The notes: generated from the letters alone by a model not told the origin. Positions 24,992 through 34,061 are shown, counted from the first letter of the stretch. The stretch is DNA of 64,000 nt from Arachidicoccus rhizosphaerae (GCF_900107765.1 NZ_FNQY01000009.1:62001-126000); one strand, 5' to 3'. Translations and numbers: made by a program.

Positions 24992-25022
24992 CAAAGGTAC
25001 GACCTTTGTTAAAGATTGCAAA
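24992..25022 (-). promoter_or_regulatory. Consensus promoter (TTTG, 19 bp, TACCTTTG)
   Basis: On the minus strand TTTG (25019-25022) and TACCTTTG (24992-24999) are exactly 19 bases apart, a perfect match to the Bacteroidetes housekeeping pattern. The start codon at 24986 sits where transcription should begin. Confidence 0.75.
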
Positions 25023-25461
25023 AATTATTTTTCTTTTTTACGTTAAGAAATTATGAACAAATGTGGATTTTTTCAATGGTAATTATCAATCAGTTATAAC
25101 TTATCCAGATATTCACATTTGGGTTTTTTAATGTTGGTTATTTCAATTTCCTGCCCTACATTAGATGTATAGAGTTTTATAGGCTTTAAAAGCCCTTAGA
25201 CGGTTGAAAATAGTATCATACTTTGAGGTAGATTGATTGTATTTATTTGATTATCAGTGAATATTGAATTTAACATGAACAAGTGTTGTTGAATGTTTTG
25301 ATAAAATTATTTTAAAAGTACGCAACCCTAAGGATTATGATACATATTGCAGGTTTTAGGGCTGTCCAGAGTAACCACGGGGCATACTTAAGAATGTTGC
25401 CGGTTTTAGGTTTGAGCATTCTAATCGCCCTAATTTAGGAACTTTATAAAAGGAGGGGTCT
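25023..25461. other. AT-rich intergenic region before the TPR gene
   Basis: No gene or repeat recognised. At its right end stands AAGGAGGGGTCT directly before the ATG at 25462, an unusually strong Shine-Dalgarno sequence for this phylum. Confidence 0.5.
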
Positions 25462-26880
25462 ATGCGAGAAGATAATTTCAGAGATGAAGAACAATATTTA
25501 GGAGATTGGTTACATAGTTATGAAAAACTTCGTAGTGGAACTGAGCAGATATTTATGGAAGAAGACGCCTTTTTAGCTGTTATTGAATACTTTGATGAAT
25601 TGGATAAGGTTAAAAAAGCCATGGAAGCCGTAGATATCGCTTTACAATATTATCCCCATTCAACACCATTACTGGTCAAAAAAGCAGATTATCTGATTGT
25701 TTATAAGCAGTTAGATGAAGCAATGGACATTCTGGATGAGGCTATTTTGTATGATAACCAGGATGTTAATATATATATTCTTAAGACAGAAGCCTTATTG
25801 GCTATGAAAAAGAATATGGAGGCCAAAGAGGTGCTTCAAACTGCTGCGGAATTATTTGAAGGTGAAGAACTGGCCGATTTGCTTTTTGAACTGGCGGATG
25901 TTTTTGATGATTATGAGATGTATAATGACGTATTTAATTGCCTGGCTTCTATTTTGGAAATAGATCCAAATAATGAAGAGGCTCTTTATAAAATTTGTTT
26001 CTGGACAGATTTTACCAATCGCCATTATGAAGGCATTCAGCTTTATAAACGAATTATTGATGCCTATCCTTATAATGATCTCGCCTGGTTTAACCTAGGT
26101 GCAGCCTATCAATGTATTAAGCGTTATGAAAAAGCCCTGGATGCTTATGAATATGCCATAGCCATCAATGATAAATTTGATTACGCCTATCGCAATATGG
26201 GAGACGCGCTTATTCATATGCGCCGTTATAAAGAAGCAATAGAGGTGCTTAAAAAAACACTGGAATTATCCAAGCCCGATAGTGTGGTGTATGAGGCAAT
26301 TGGTTATTGTTATCATCGGCTGCTCAATGGAGAAAATGCTAGGTTTTATTTCAGGAAGGCTATTCATATGAGTCCTACAGAGAGTAAACTCTATTATAAA
26401 ATAGCGTTAACTTATATGGATGAGATGAAATGGTCGCAGGCCTTAAAATCGCTAGACACAGCCATGGCTTTCAATCAGGATGCTTATGAATATGAGCTGG
26501 CAAAAGGTGAATGTCTGATGAATATGGAAGAGTATACTGAAGCCATATTCTCTTTTGGAACGGTTGTTAAACACCGCAGAAAGAGCATTACGGGCTGGTC
26601 AAATTTGATAAAATGCATGTACCTGGCAGGAGCCTATGAAGATGCGGAGGAACAGGCGGCCATTGCCTATGAGGTGACCGGAGGCAAGGCAATATTTTTA
26701 TATTTTACGGCTTTTTCCCAGTATGAACAAGGCAGAGTGGCTGATGCGTTGATTAACCTGGAATCTGCACTGATGTCCTCTCCAAAGCAATTTAAAAAAG
26801 TACTTGAACTCAATCCTGCGATTTTACAAAATCACCGGGTTGTTAATTTATTGGCTCAATTTAAAAAGCCCAAGAAGTAA
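25462..26880 (+). CDS. Tetratricopeptide-repeat protein
   Basis: A 472-residue soluble protein made almost wholly of TPR units, for example PYNDLAWFNLGAAYQCIKRY followed by EKALDAYEYAIAINDKFDYA, then AYRNMGDALIHMRRYKEAIE. There is no signal peptide or membrane helix, so it is a cytoplasmic scaffold. This architecture is conserved in Bacteroidetes, but partners are unknown. A strong AAGGAGG ribosome-binding site precedes the start. The acidic N-terminus (MREDNFRDEEQYLGDWL) is not a repeat. Confidence 0.88.
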   Translation: MREDNFRDEEQYLGDWLHSYEKLRSGTEQIFMEEDAFLAVIEYFDELDKVKKAMEAVDIALQYYPHSTPLLVKKADYLIVYKQLDEAMDILDEAILYDNQDVNIYILKTEALLAMKKNMEAKEVLQTAAELFEGEELADLLFELADVFDDYEMYNDVFNCLASILEIDPNNEEALYKICFWTDFTNRHYEGIQLYKRIIDAYPYNDLAWFNLGAAYQCIKRYEKALDAYEYAIAINDKFDYAYRNMGDALIHMRRYKEAIEVLKKTLELSKPDSVVYEAIGYCYHRLLNGENARFYFRKAIHMSPTESKLYYKIALTYMDEMKWSQALKSLDTAMAFNQDAYEYELAKGECLMNMEEYTEAIFSFGTVVKHRRKSITGWSNLIKCMYLAGAYEDAEEQAAIAYEVTGGKAIFLYFTAFSQYEQGRVADALINLESALMSSPKQFKKVLELNPAILQNHRVVNLLAQFKKPKK

Positions 26881-26929
26881 GCAGGACATGAATTTAATCA
26901 TTTTGAAGGTAGAATTCAATCAATAAGCT

Positions 26930-26937
26930 TATTTTTG
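26930..26937 (+). promoter_or_regulatory. -7 promoter box (TATTTTTG)
   Basis: Matches TAnnTTTG and lies 24 bases upstream of the next ATG. A TTTG stands 24 bases further up, longer than the ideal 19. Confidence 0.45.
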
Positions 26938-26961
26938 CGCCCAAAGTAAAAACTTTCTTAG

Positions 26962-27741
26962 ATGAATTTTAAATTATCCCAGATCCCTGAGCGAACAATA
27001 TCACCAAGGACATACGGCCTGACTATGGTAATGGATAAAGGCCTGAGTCTTGAAGAAGCAAAAAATTTTGTAAGTATAGGTAAGCCTTATATTGATATTG
27101 TAAAGCTAGGTTTCGGGACTTCAATGGTAACACCGAATCTGAAAGAAAAAATTGATATTTATCGTTCCAATAATATTGCTGTTTATTTTGGAGGTACTTT
27201 GTTTGAAGCTTTTTTAATTCGTAATCAGATAGAGGATTATATTGCCATTTGCAAGGATTATGGTATCGAGTATATGGAAGTAAGTGATGGTTCCATTTCT
27301 ATTCCACACGCTGAAAAATGTGGTTATATTGAAAAACTGACCCAGCACGCAACAATATTGAGCGAAGTGGGCAGTAAAGATGCAACCAATATCATGGCCC
27401 CTTACAGATGGATACAACTGATGCAGGATGAACTTTCTGCCGGAGCCTCTTATGTAATTGCAGAAGCCAGAGAAGCGGGCAATGTCGGATTGTACCGCGA
27501 TAGCGGGGAAGTAAGGCAAGGTCTGGTTAATGAGATACTTACTAAGATTCCAAAAGAAAAAATTATTTGGGAAGCTCCTCAGAAAAATCAGCAGCTTTAT
27601 TTTCTGGAACTGTGTGGCTGTAATGTTAACTTAGGAAATATTGCTCCTACTGAAATTATTCCTCTGGAGACAATGCGTATAGGCCTTAGAAGTGATACCT
27701 TCCATTTATATTTAGATAAGGACCAGCAAAGTGCTTATTAA
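26962..27741 (+). CDS. Phosphosulfolactate synthase-like protein (ComA family)
   Basis: A 259-residue TIM-barrel enzyme of the ComA family, which adds sulfite to phosphoenolpyruvate to form phosphosulfolactate. Family traits: RTYGLTMVMDKGLS near the start, YIDIVKLGFGTS, YFGGTLFEAF, GIEYMEVSDGSI, EAREAGNVGLYRDSGEVRQG, IIWEAPQKNQQ and GCNVNLGNIAP. In methanogens the product leads to coenzyme M. In Bacteroidetes a role in making sulfonate head groups for sulfonolipids is plausible but is inference. aroE follows 34 bases later on the same strand, probably in one transcript. Confidence 0.85.
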   Translation: MNFKLSQIPERTISPRTYGLTMVMDKGLSLEEAKNFVSIGKPYIDIVKLGFGTSMVTPNLKEKIDIYRSNNIAVYFGGTLFEAFLIRNQIEDYIAICKDYGIEYMEVSDGSISIPHAEKCGYIEKLTQHATILSEVGSKDATNIMAPYRWIQLMQDELSAGASYVIAEAREAGNVGLYRDSGEVRQGLVNEILTKIPKEKIIWEAPQKNQQLYFLELCGCNVNLGNIAPTEIIPLETMRIGLRSDTFHLYLDKDQQSAY

Positions 27742-27775
27742 TCTCTTGGTCGTAAGTATTTATAATTAATAAGGC

Positions 27776-28510
27776 ATGAAAAAATACGGAATTATCGGAC
27801 GTCCGCTCGGTCATTCATTTTCAAAAAAATATTTTGAGGATAAATTTGCTGAAGAAGCATTGTCTGATTGTGTGTTTGAAAATCATGAATTAGAAACGAT
27901 TGATCAGGTAAAAACGCTTATTTCAGATCCTGATTTGAAGGGTTTTTGTATTACTATTCCCTATAAAAGAGCCATCATCCCTTATCTGACAGAAATGTCA
28001 GACGCAGTCCGGGCCATGGATGCCTGCAACTGCGTGCAGATTAAGAAAGGCAAATTGATAGGCTATAATACAGATGTGATTGGTTTTGAACAGTCTTTTG
28101 TGCCACAACTAAATAAAAATGATCATTATGCTTTAATTCTCGGCACGGGTGGTGCGGCTTCAGCTGTTTGTTATGTTTTGGAAAAGCTTGGCTTAGCCTA
28201 TAAGTTTGTTTCAAGGAGCCCTTCCAATGAGCAATTTTCCTATGAGGAAATAAAATCGCCGGAATTATTAAAACAGTATACCGTCATCATTAATTGCAGT
28301 CCGGTGGGCACCTATCCTAAGGAAGAGCAGGCTCCGGATATTGCCTATGATTTATTGACGGAACAACACTATTTATACGACCTGGTTTATAATCCACCGC
28401 TTACCCGTTTTTTACAAAACGGTCAGGCAAATGGGGCCAGGATTCAAAATGGATACCCTATGCTAGCTATCCAGGCAGAGGCCAATTGGGTAAACTGGAA
28501 TAAAGAGTAA
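27776..28510 (+). CDS. aroE: Shikimate dehydrogenase
   Basis: A 244-residue NADPH enzyme that reduces 3-dehydroshikimate to shikimate in aromatic amino-acid synthesis. Seen: GRPLGHSFSKKYF near the start (shikimate-binding SxS region), catalytic Lys in FCITIPYKRA near residue 63 and Asp in GYNTDVIGFE near 99, cofactor loop LGTGGAASAV near 120, and late NGYPMLAIQAEANW. Slightly shorter than the 270-residue E. coli enzyme, as usual in Bacteroidetes. It ends before a clear terminator. Confidence 0.93.
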   Translation: MKKYGIIGRPLGHSFSKKYFEDKFAEEALSDCVFENHELETIDQVKTLISDPDLKGFCITIPYKRAIIPYLTEMSDAVRAMDACNCVQIKKGKLIGYNTDVIGFEQSFVPQLNKNDHYALILGTGGAASAVCYVLEKLGLAYKFVSRSPSNEQFSYEEIKSPELLKQYTVIINCSPVGTYPKEEQAPDIAYDLLTEQHYLYDLVYNPPLTRFLQNGQANGARIQNGYPMLAIQAEANWVNWNKE

Positions 28511-28574
28511 ATACCGCTCGAAAGACAGAATTGCTTCTGGCAGTTCTACGGTATTTGTCAGAAAAAATATATTC

Positions 28575-28608
28575 TAGCCGTTAACGATTCGTTACGGCTA
28601 TTTTTTTT
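28575..28608 (+). terminator. Intrinsic terminator after aroE
   Basis: TAGCCGTTAACGA pairs with TCGTTACGGCTA (one bulge) and is followed by eight T. Confidence 0.8.
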
Positions 28609-28788
28609 GAACTTCATTTTAATTTGCATCTTCAGGTGAACAAACACTCGAAGTAGATATTTGGTGTAAGTACACTTTGTAGAAAAGGAGTTAACTAATA
28701 AATATCAAGTATTGCTATGGGACAGACAGCTCGGATTTTTTCAAGTCTTTTTAATATTTATTCAGGGGGCGGCCGGTTGCGAAAAGTA

Positions 28789-29946
28789 ATGCATAATTTA
28801 TTTTATGTAATGCTGCTCCTTTTATTATTAGGACTGCCACAAGTGAATACTGTACTCGCAAATTCGATTTCAGATAGTTTACCGGCCGGACTACTCGCAT
28901 CTTGCAAAATATATGTGGCACCCCGAATTGATTACCCTTTAGATATAGATGGGAAATTAAATGATAAAGCCTGGCAAAAAGCGCCCTGGTCAGACTTATT
29001 TGAAGATATTGCCGGCCTTTCCATTATCAAAGGAACCCGTAAAGATTCAGTTTCCAGGATTTTGCCTACCCAGGTTAAAATCTGTTGGGATCATCATTAT
29101 TTATATATCGGCGCAAGGTTAATGGATCCTAATTTGCAGGCAACCCTGCACAAAAGAGATACGATTATTTATCATGATAATGATTTTGAGGTATTTTTCA
29201 CAACGAGCCCGGAGGTAAACACTTATTATGAATTAGAAGTAAATCAACTTGGGACTTTGCTGGATCTTTTGATGCCTAAGCCTTATAGAAGTGGGGGAAA
29301 TGCATTGATTCACTGGGATTTAAAAGGACTAAAACTGGCCGTTGCTTTACAGGGATCCTTAAATAATGCCCAGGACAAGGATACCGGCTGGACAGTGGAA
29401 ATGGCTATTCCTTACACGGGTATTTTACCCTTTGGTGCAAAAAGCCCTAAAGCAGGTGATTATTGGCGAATTAATTTTTCCAGGGTGCAATGGGATGGCC
29501 ATAATGGAACTTCCGGATGGGAGCGTAATAAAGGGGAAAATGGTGAATTGCTCAGAGAACATAACTGGGTTTGGTCGCCGCAAGGCATTATCGATATGCA
29601 TGCACCCGATAGATGGGGGTATTTATTTTTTGAAACAGACAGCACTACCAAACCGGAATTACCGCTAGTAGAAATACAAAAGAAAGCGCTTTGGGACATT
29701 TACTACCGGCAGCAAATTTACCGGATGCAACATGGAAAATTTGCATTAACTTTAGCAGAGCTTGGAGTCAGTGCAACAGTTGAACTAAGAGATCCTGCTT
29801 CTAAAGGTAAGTTTTCTTATTCCTTGCAATTAACAGCGGGAAAGGATTGGTTCAGATTATCACTGCTAAGTCCTGCATCTGGTTTCAGGAGGATACTTAG
29901 CCTGGATCAAAATGGCCTTGTAGATGTATCCGTTCAAAGAAAATAG
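28789..29946 (+). CDS. Secreted CBM9-like carbohydrate-binding protein
   Basis: About 385 residues. I start at the ATG at 28789 because it opens the signal peptide (HNLFYVMLLLLLLGLPQVNT); the frame is open from 28717. The mature part has the CBM9 layout: LDIDGKLNDKAWQKAPWSDL, QVKICWDHHYLYIGARL, then DNDFEVFFTTSPEVNTYYEL, GWTVEMAIPY and WRINFSRVQW. Such proteins bind sugars in the periplasm or at the surface. The C-terminal 80 residues are an extra beta-rich domain. The next gene, 40 bases on, is a Tat-exported putative glycoside hydrolase, so the pair probably acts on the same glycan. Confidence 0.82.
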   Translation: MHNLFYVMLLLLLLGLPQVNTVLANSISDSLPAGLLASCKIYVAPRIDYPLDIDGKLNDKAWQKAPWSDLFEDIAGLSIIKGTRKDSVSRILPTQVKICWDHHYLYIGARLMDPNLQATLHKRDTIIYHDNDFEVFFTTSPEVNTYYELEVNQLGTLLDLLMPKPYRSGGNALIHWDLKGLKLAVALQGSLNNAQDKDTGWTVEMAIPYTGILPFGAKSPKAGDYWRINFSRVQWDGHNGTSGWERNKGENGELLREHNWVWSPQGIIDMHAPDRWGYLFFETDSTTKPELPLVEIQKKALWDIYYRQQIYRMQHGKFALTLAELGVSATVELRDPASKGKFSYSLQLTAGKDWFRLSLLSPASGFRRILSLDQNGLVDVSVQRK

Positions 29947-29986
29947 TCTTGGCTGAATATACACTTACTTAAAAAAAAACAATGTA

Positions 29987-31114
29987 ATGGACGACAGAAG
30001 AGATTTTCTGAGAAAAGCAATGATGGCATCTGCAGCAATGGCAGCAACGCCTCTATTAGTCGCAGCAAATACGGGTAATAAGGCAGACGGTTTTGTTCGG
30101 GCAAATAAGACAAGCCTTGCAAAACGCACACTCAAAAACTGGGTCTGGATTAATCCTGATCCTAAAAAAACAGCTTCAGAAATGGAAGCGACTTACAGCA
30201 GTTATGTAAAGGCGGGAATTACCGGTGTCTTTTTTGAACAAGACAGTGAAAAGCATTTTAGAGCCGCCAAAAAGCAGGGCCTGGAAACACACCGCTGGAT
30301 GTGGACCATGAACCGGGGAGAAAAAGAACTGTTGGCTGCCCATCCTGATTGGTACGCCGTTTCAAGATCGGGTAAAAGTTGTTCAACCGAGCCGCCCTAT
30401 GTAGATTATTACCGGTGGCTTTGTCCTTCAAAGCAGACGACATTAGCTTATCTTAAAAAGCAGGTTACGGATATTCTGGCACTGGATTATGTAGATGGCA
30501 TTCATTTAGATTATGTTCGCTATTGTGATGTGATTTTGCCGGTTAATCTATGGAGTCATTATCATTTGGATCAGACAAAGGAATTGCCTGACTATGATTT
30601 TTGCTATTGCGATCATTGTAAAGAGGGTTTCAACAAGTGGGCGGGGGAGCAACTGCAGGACATCGAATTTCCTGAGGCCAGTTTGTCCTGGCGGCAGTTT
30701 CGTTATAATCAAATCAATCATATTGTCAATCAATTGGCAGACATTGCTCACCAGGTAAATAAAAAAATTACAGCTGCCGTTTTCCCGACCCCCGAAGTCG
30801 CCAGACGTAATGTGCGGCAGGACTGGACAAATTGGAATATAGACGGTGTCTGTCCGATGATTTACCACGGTTTTTATAAAGAGAATACCAGATGGATCGG
30901 GGACGCAGTCGCCGAAGGAATTCATTTTCTTCATGGAAAAATGCCGCTTTACGCAGGCTTATATTTGCCGGATTTTAAAAGTAGCGGAGATTTAAAAGAC
31001 GGGATTCGGTATGCTTTGCAAAACGGAGCGGGCGGCGTTTCTTTTTTTGGGAACGTAAAGGACGGTGACCTGGCCTGTCTTCAGGAAATCGCAAAACAGT
31101 TCCAGGAAGGTTAA
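29987..31114 (+). CDS. Tat-exported putative glycoside hydrolase (GHL10/TIM-barrel type)
   Basis: A 375-residue protein with a twin-arginine signal (DDRRDFLRKAMMASAAMAAT). The mature part is a TIM barrel of the GHL10/DUF187-like type: LKNWVWINPDP, GITGVFFEQDSEKHFRAAKK, RWMWTMNRGE, then VDGIHLDYVRYC, a conserved strand with an acidic residue, DFCYCDHCKEGF, and CPMIYHGFY. Catalytic residues cannot be assigned with certainty; Asp in HLDYVR is a candidate. It follows the CBM9-like gene by 40 bases and a strong bidirectional terminator closes the unit. The substrate is unknown. Confidence 0.78.
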   Translation: MDDRRDFLRKAMMASAAMAATPLLVAANTGNKADGFVRANKTSLAKRTLKNWVWINPDPKKTASEMEATYSSYVKAGITGVFFEQDSEKHFRAAKKQGLETHRWMWTMNRGEKELLAAHPDWYAVSRSGKSCSTEPPYVDYYRWLCPSKQTTLAYLKKQVTDILALDYVDGIHLDYVRYCDVILPVNLWSHYHLDQTKELPDYDFCYCDHCKEGFNKWAGEQLQDIEFPEASLSWRQFRYNQINHIVNQLADIAHQVNKKITAAVFPTPEVARRNVRQDWTNWNIDGVCPMIYHGFYKENTRWIGDAVAEGIHFLHGKMPLYAGLYLPDFKSSGDLKDGIRYALQNGAGGVSFFGNVKDGDLACLQEIAKQFQEG

Positions 31115-31154
31115 ATTCAGGAGCTTGTTAAAAGATCTATCGTCTTTTAGGTGA

Positions 31155-31212
31155 TAAAAAAGGCCTCCTTCAAATACCAGCCATTGGCAGGTATTTGAAG
31201 GAGGCCTTTTTG
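31155..31212. terminator. Bidirectional terminator between hydrolase and purB
   Basis: AAAGGCCTCCTTCAAATACC and GGTATTTGAAGGAGGCCTTT are perfect arms, with A and T tracts on both outer sides. It serves the two convergent genes. Confidence 0.93.
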
Positions 31213-31282
31213 TTAGGTTAATACCATTTTTAACTTTGCCGCGGTTAAGCACGCATATGAGGTGATGATACGCCTCTTGAAC

Positions 31283-32629
31283 TTAATAAGCAGCTGTAAT
31301 ACCCACATAATTCTCCGGAGAAATGGCTCTTAACTCATCTTTTATCTCCTTGGATACTTTCAGGGTGGTAATAAATTTTTGAATGTCCTTTTTGGTAATG
31401 GAGGCTTTACCGCGTGTAAGATCCTTTAATGCTTCGTAAGGATTTGGATAATTTTCCCTCCTCAGGATGGTTTGTATGGCTTCTGCCACGACCGCCCAGT
31501 TGTTTTCCAAATCAGCCTTGAGCTTAGATTCATTGAGCAATAATTTGCCTAGTCCCTTTTCGATAGAACGAATGGCAATTAACGTATGTGCAACAGGAAC
31601 GCCCAGGTTGCGCAATACTGTAGAATCCGTCAGGTCTCTTTGCAGACGGCTGATGGGTAGTTTTGCACTTAGATGTTCCAGTAAGGCATTGGCAATACCT
31701 AGATTTCCTTCTGCGTTTTCAAAATCAATAGGGTTGACTTTGTGGGGCATCGCGGATGAACCAACTTCTCCTTTTTTGGTTTTTTGTTTAAAATATTCCA
31801 TGGATACGTAAGTCCAGATATCGCGGCAAAGATCAATGAGGATATTATTAATTCTTTTAATGCCATCAAACTGTGCTGCTAATAAATCGTAATGCTCGAT
31901 CTGTGTGGTGAACTGCATTCTTTGCAGACCTAAGCGTTCTTCTACAAATTCATTACCCAGTTTAATCCAGTCTTTTTTAGGGAAAGCAACATGGTGGGCA
32001 TTGAAATTTCCTGTAGCTCCGCCAAATTTAGCCGCATAGGGTACTGCGCTTAACAAATCGATCTGATGGATGATTCTTTCTACAAATACCATCCATTCCT
32101 TTCCAAGGGTAGTAGGGGAGGCTGGCTGGCCATGTGTTTTTGCCAGCATCGGTATTGTTTTCCAGTCTGTGGCCATTTGGTGTAGATGCATCTGCAGATT
32201 TAATAAAGCTGGAAGATACTGGGATTCAATGGCGTCTTTCCAGCCCAGAGGAATGGCTGTGTTATTGATGTCCTGGGAGGTGAGTCCAAAATGAATCCAT
32301 TCTTTTAAAGCGCTGATACCCAAAGAGTCCAGAATTTCTTTTAAGAAATATTCTACAGCTTTTACATCATGATTGGTTGTTTTCTCAATCTCTTTAATAC
32401 GAACGGCATCCTCCAGACTAAACTGATCAGCCGCTTCCAGTAATTTGTTTTTATCCTTAGCGGATAATTTGAAGATTTTCTTGTCTGCCAGGAAAATAAA
32501 GTATTGTATTTCTACATACACGCGGTATTTAATAAGGGCATATTCTGAGAAAAATCCTTCAAGTGAACTAACCTGTGGATGATAACGGCCATCTACCGGA
32601 GAGATAGCGGTGAGCTGGTGGAGATCCAT
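31283..32629 (-). CDS. purB: Adenylosuccinate lyase
   Basis: A 448-residue enzyme that releases fumarate from SAICAR and adenylosuccinate in purine synthesis. Seen: start region LTAISPVDGRYHPQVSSLEG, TNHDVKAVEYFL (residue about 87), FGLTSQDINNTA (about 120), LAKTHGQPASPTTLGKE (catalytic His, about 170) and the fumarase/lyase signature GSSAMPHKVNPIDFENAEGN (about 295). Its length and the E. coli-like long form fit. It is divergent from mqnA, and a TAAATTTG box at 32684-32691 serves it. Confidence 0.96.
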   Translation of the reverse strand: MDLHQLTAISPVDGRYHPQVSSLEGFFSEYALIKYRVYVEIQYFIFLADKKIFKLSAKDKNKLLEAADQFSLEDAVRIKEIEKTTNHDVKAVEYFLKEILDSLGISALKEWIHFGLTSQDINNTAIPLGWKDAIESQYLPALLNLQMHLHQMATDWKTIPMLAKTHGQPASPTTLGKEWMVFVERIIHQIDLLSAVPYAAKFGGATGNFNAHHVAFPKKDWIKLGNEFVEERLGLQRMQFTTQIEHYDLLAAQFDGIKRINNILIDLCRDIWTYVSMEYFKQKTKKGEVGSSAMPHKVNPIDFENAEGNLGIANALLEHLSAKLPISRLQRDLTDSTVLRNLGVPVAHTLIAIRSIEKGLGKLLLNESKLKADLENNWAVVAEAIQTILRRENYPNPYEALKDLTRGKASITKKDIQKFITTLKVSKEIKDELRAISPENYVGITAAY

Positions 32630-32650
32630 TCTATTTTGTTTTTGCTAACG

Positions 32651-32679
32651 TTTGATTATTTTGATAAATCTTATCTTTG
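32651..32679 (+). promoter_or_regulatory. mqnA: Promoter for mqnA (TTTG, 17 bp, TATCTTTG)
   Basis: TTTG at 32651-32654 and TATCTTTG at 32672-32679, 17 bases apart. The -7 box covers the first possible TTG start (32677), so that start cannot be the real one. Confidence 0.6.
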
Positions 32680-32683
32680 CGGA

Positions 32684-32691
32684 CAAATTTA
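32684..32691 (-). promoter_or_regulatory. purB: -7 promoter box for purB (TAAATTTG)
   Basis: Minus-strand TAAATTTG, 55 bases before the purB start. It faces the mqnA -7 box only 4 bases away, so the two promoters overlap and may exclude each other. Confidence 0.5.
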
Positions 32692-32697
32692 CAGCAT

Positions 32698-33483
32698 TTG
32701 GATAAGATTAAAGTCGCAGCCGTTAGTTATTTGAATACAAAGCCCTTATTATATGGTGTAAAAAGATCACCAGCCTTGTTGTCCCAGATGGAATTGATTG
32801 AGGATTTTCCTTCAAAAATTGGTAAGATGTTGGTAGACAATGAGGTAGATCTGGGGTTGATTCCCGTTGCTTACATACCTCAACTGAAGGACTGGAAAAT
32901 AGTATCCAATTATTGCATTGGCTCCGTAGGCCCGGTGGAAACCGTTTGTCTGTTCAGTGAAGTGCCGGTCGAACAAATTGAAACCGTTATTTTAGATTAC
33001 CAGAGTTTTAGTTCAATTAATCTGTGCAAAGTCATCTTTGCTCATTTCTGGAAAAAAAAGGTGACCTATCAAAAGGCGACACCTGGTTATATTGATCAGA
33101 TTAAAGGTACGACTGCGGGAGTGATTATCGGAGACCGGGTTTTTGAACAAAAATATGGTCTGCATCCTCAAAAATATATTTATGATCTGGCTGAAGTCTG
33201 GACTTCATTCACCGGATTGCCTTTTATGATGGCTGCATGGATAGCCAATAAACCCCTCCCAGCGGCTTTTATTCACGACTTTGATTTGGCCAATAAAGTG
33301 GGACTAGATAATTTAGCTGCCGTATCAAAGGAGAATCCTTACGGCTATTTTGATCTGGAAACGTATTACAGGGAAAAGATAAGCTATCAGGTAACCGAAG
33401 ATAAAATGAAAGCACTGGATTTGTTCCTGAATCTCATGAAGCAAACTGAAACGGAGACTGAAATTCAGGACACCTCCAATTAA
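32698..33483 (+). CDS. mqnA: Chorismate dehydratase, futalosine menaquinone pathway
   Basis: About 261 residues. MqnA dehydrates chorismate to 3-enolpyruvylbenzoate, the first step of the futalosine route to menaquinone. Traits: KIKVAAVSYLNTKPLLYG at the start, EVDLGLIPVAYIPQL, SVGPVETVCLFSE, ILDYQSFSSINLCKVI, GDRVFE and LAEVWTSFTGLPFMMAAWIA. I favour the TTG at 32698, directly before DKIKV, because the TTG at 32677 lies inside the promoter. mqnB-E are not in the window. Confidence 0.9.
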   Translation: MDKIKVAAVSYLNTKPLLYGVKRSPALLSQMELIEDFPSKIGKMLVDNEVDLGLIPVAYIPQLKDWKIVSNYCIGSVGPVETVCLFSEVPVEQIETVILDYQSFSSINLCKVIFAHFWKKKVTYQKATPGYIDQIKGTTAGVIIGDRVFEQKYGLHPQKYIYDLAEVWTSFTGLPFMMAAWIANKPLPAAFIHDFDLANKVGLDNLAAVSKENPYGYFDLETYYREKISYQVTEDKMKALDLFLNLMKQTETETEIQDTSN

Positions 33484-33545
33484 TCAAATCAGTATCCATA
33501 AATTTAAAGAAAACGGTCCTTACATTCTTTGACCGACAAGAGATT

Positions 33546-34061
33546 ATGAAACTAGAAAAGACTTATCGTATACTGAGTGCTATATTAATGCCCATTGTAT
33601 TTATTCTGGCTTTTTTTGGCATGTTGTTTTTGATGGCTGCTTTTTCTAATCCTGCCTTTTTATTTGCTGCCTTTGTTCTGATTTGTGTGACCATATATAT
33701 GGTAAAATCTACGCAGTTTTACAGACGTAATATTGAACCGGGAATACCTGCCAAGGCAAGTGTAAGGGACTGGATCCGTGTAAATGCTTTTGTGGCTATT
33801 TTCTTTGTTTTGCAGGTTATTGTCAGTGCGATTTATTTGCTGGCCATGAAAAAGCAGGTAATGGCCAATTTTCAGGAGCTGTTAAATCAGGTGCAGGATA
33901 TGCAGCCTGGAGCTGCAAGCGCTTATTCTCCTGAGAATTTATATGCTAGTATGAAAAATATTATGATTTTCTTTATTGTTTTCGATGTATTGCTGGCTGT
34001 CCATATTGTCTGCACTTTTAAATTACTTAAAAAATACAGAGACCTTCTCGTTCAGCCTTAA
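33546..34061 (+). CDS. Small integral membrane protein of unknown function
   Basis: A 171-residue protein with four likely helices: residues 10-34 (ILSAILMPIVFILAFFGMLF), 37-55, 80-103 (FVAIFFVLQVIVSAIYLLAM) and 138-158. No motif is recognised. It is co-oriented with mqnA upstream (62-base gap) and selU downstream. The function is unknown. Confidence 0.7.
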   Translation: MKLEKTYRILSAILMPIVFILAFFGMLFLMAAFSNPAFLFAAFVLICVTIYMVKSTQFYRRNIEPGIPAKASVRDWIRVNAFVAIFFVLQVIVSAIYLLAMKKQVMANFQELLNQVQDMQPGAASAYSPENLYASMKNIMIFFIVFDVLLAVHIVCTFKLLKKYRDLLVQP

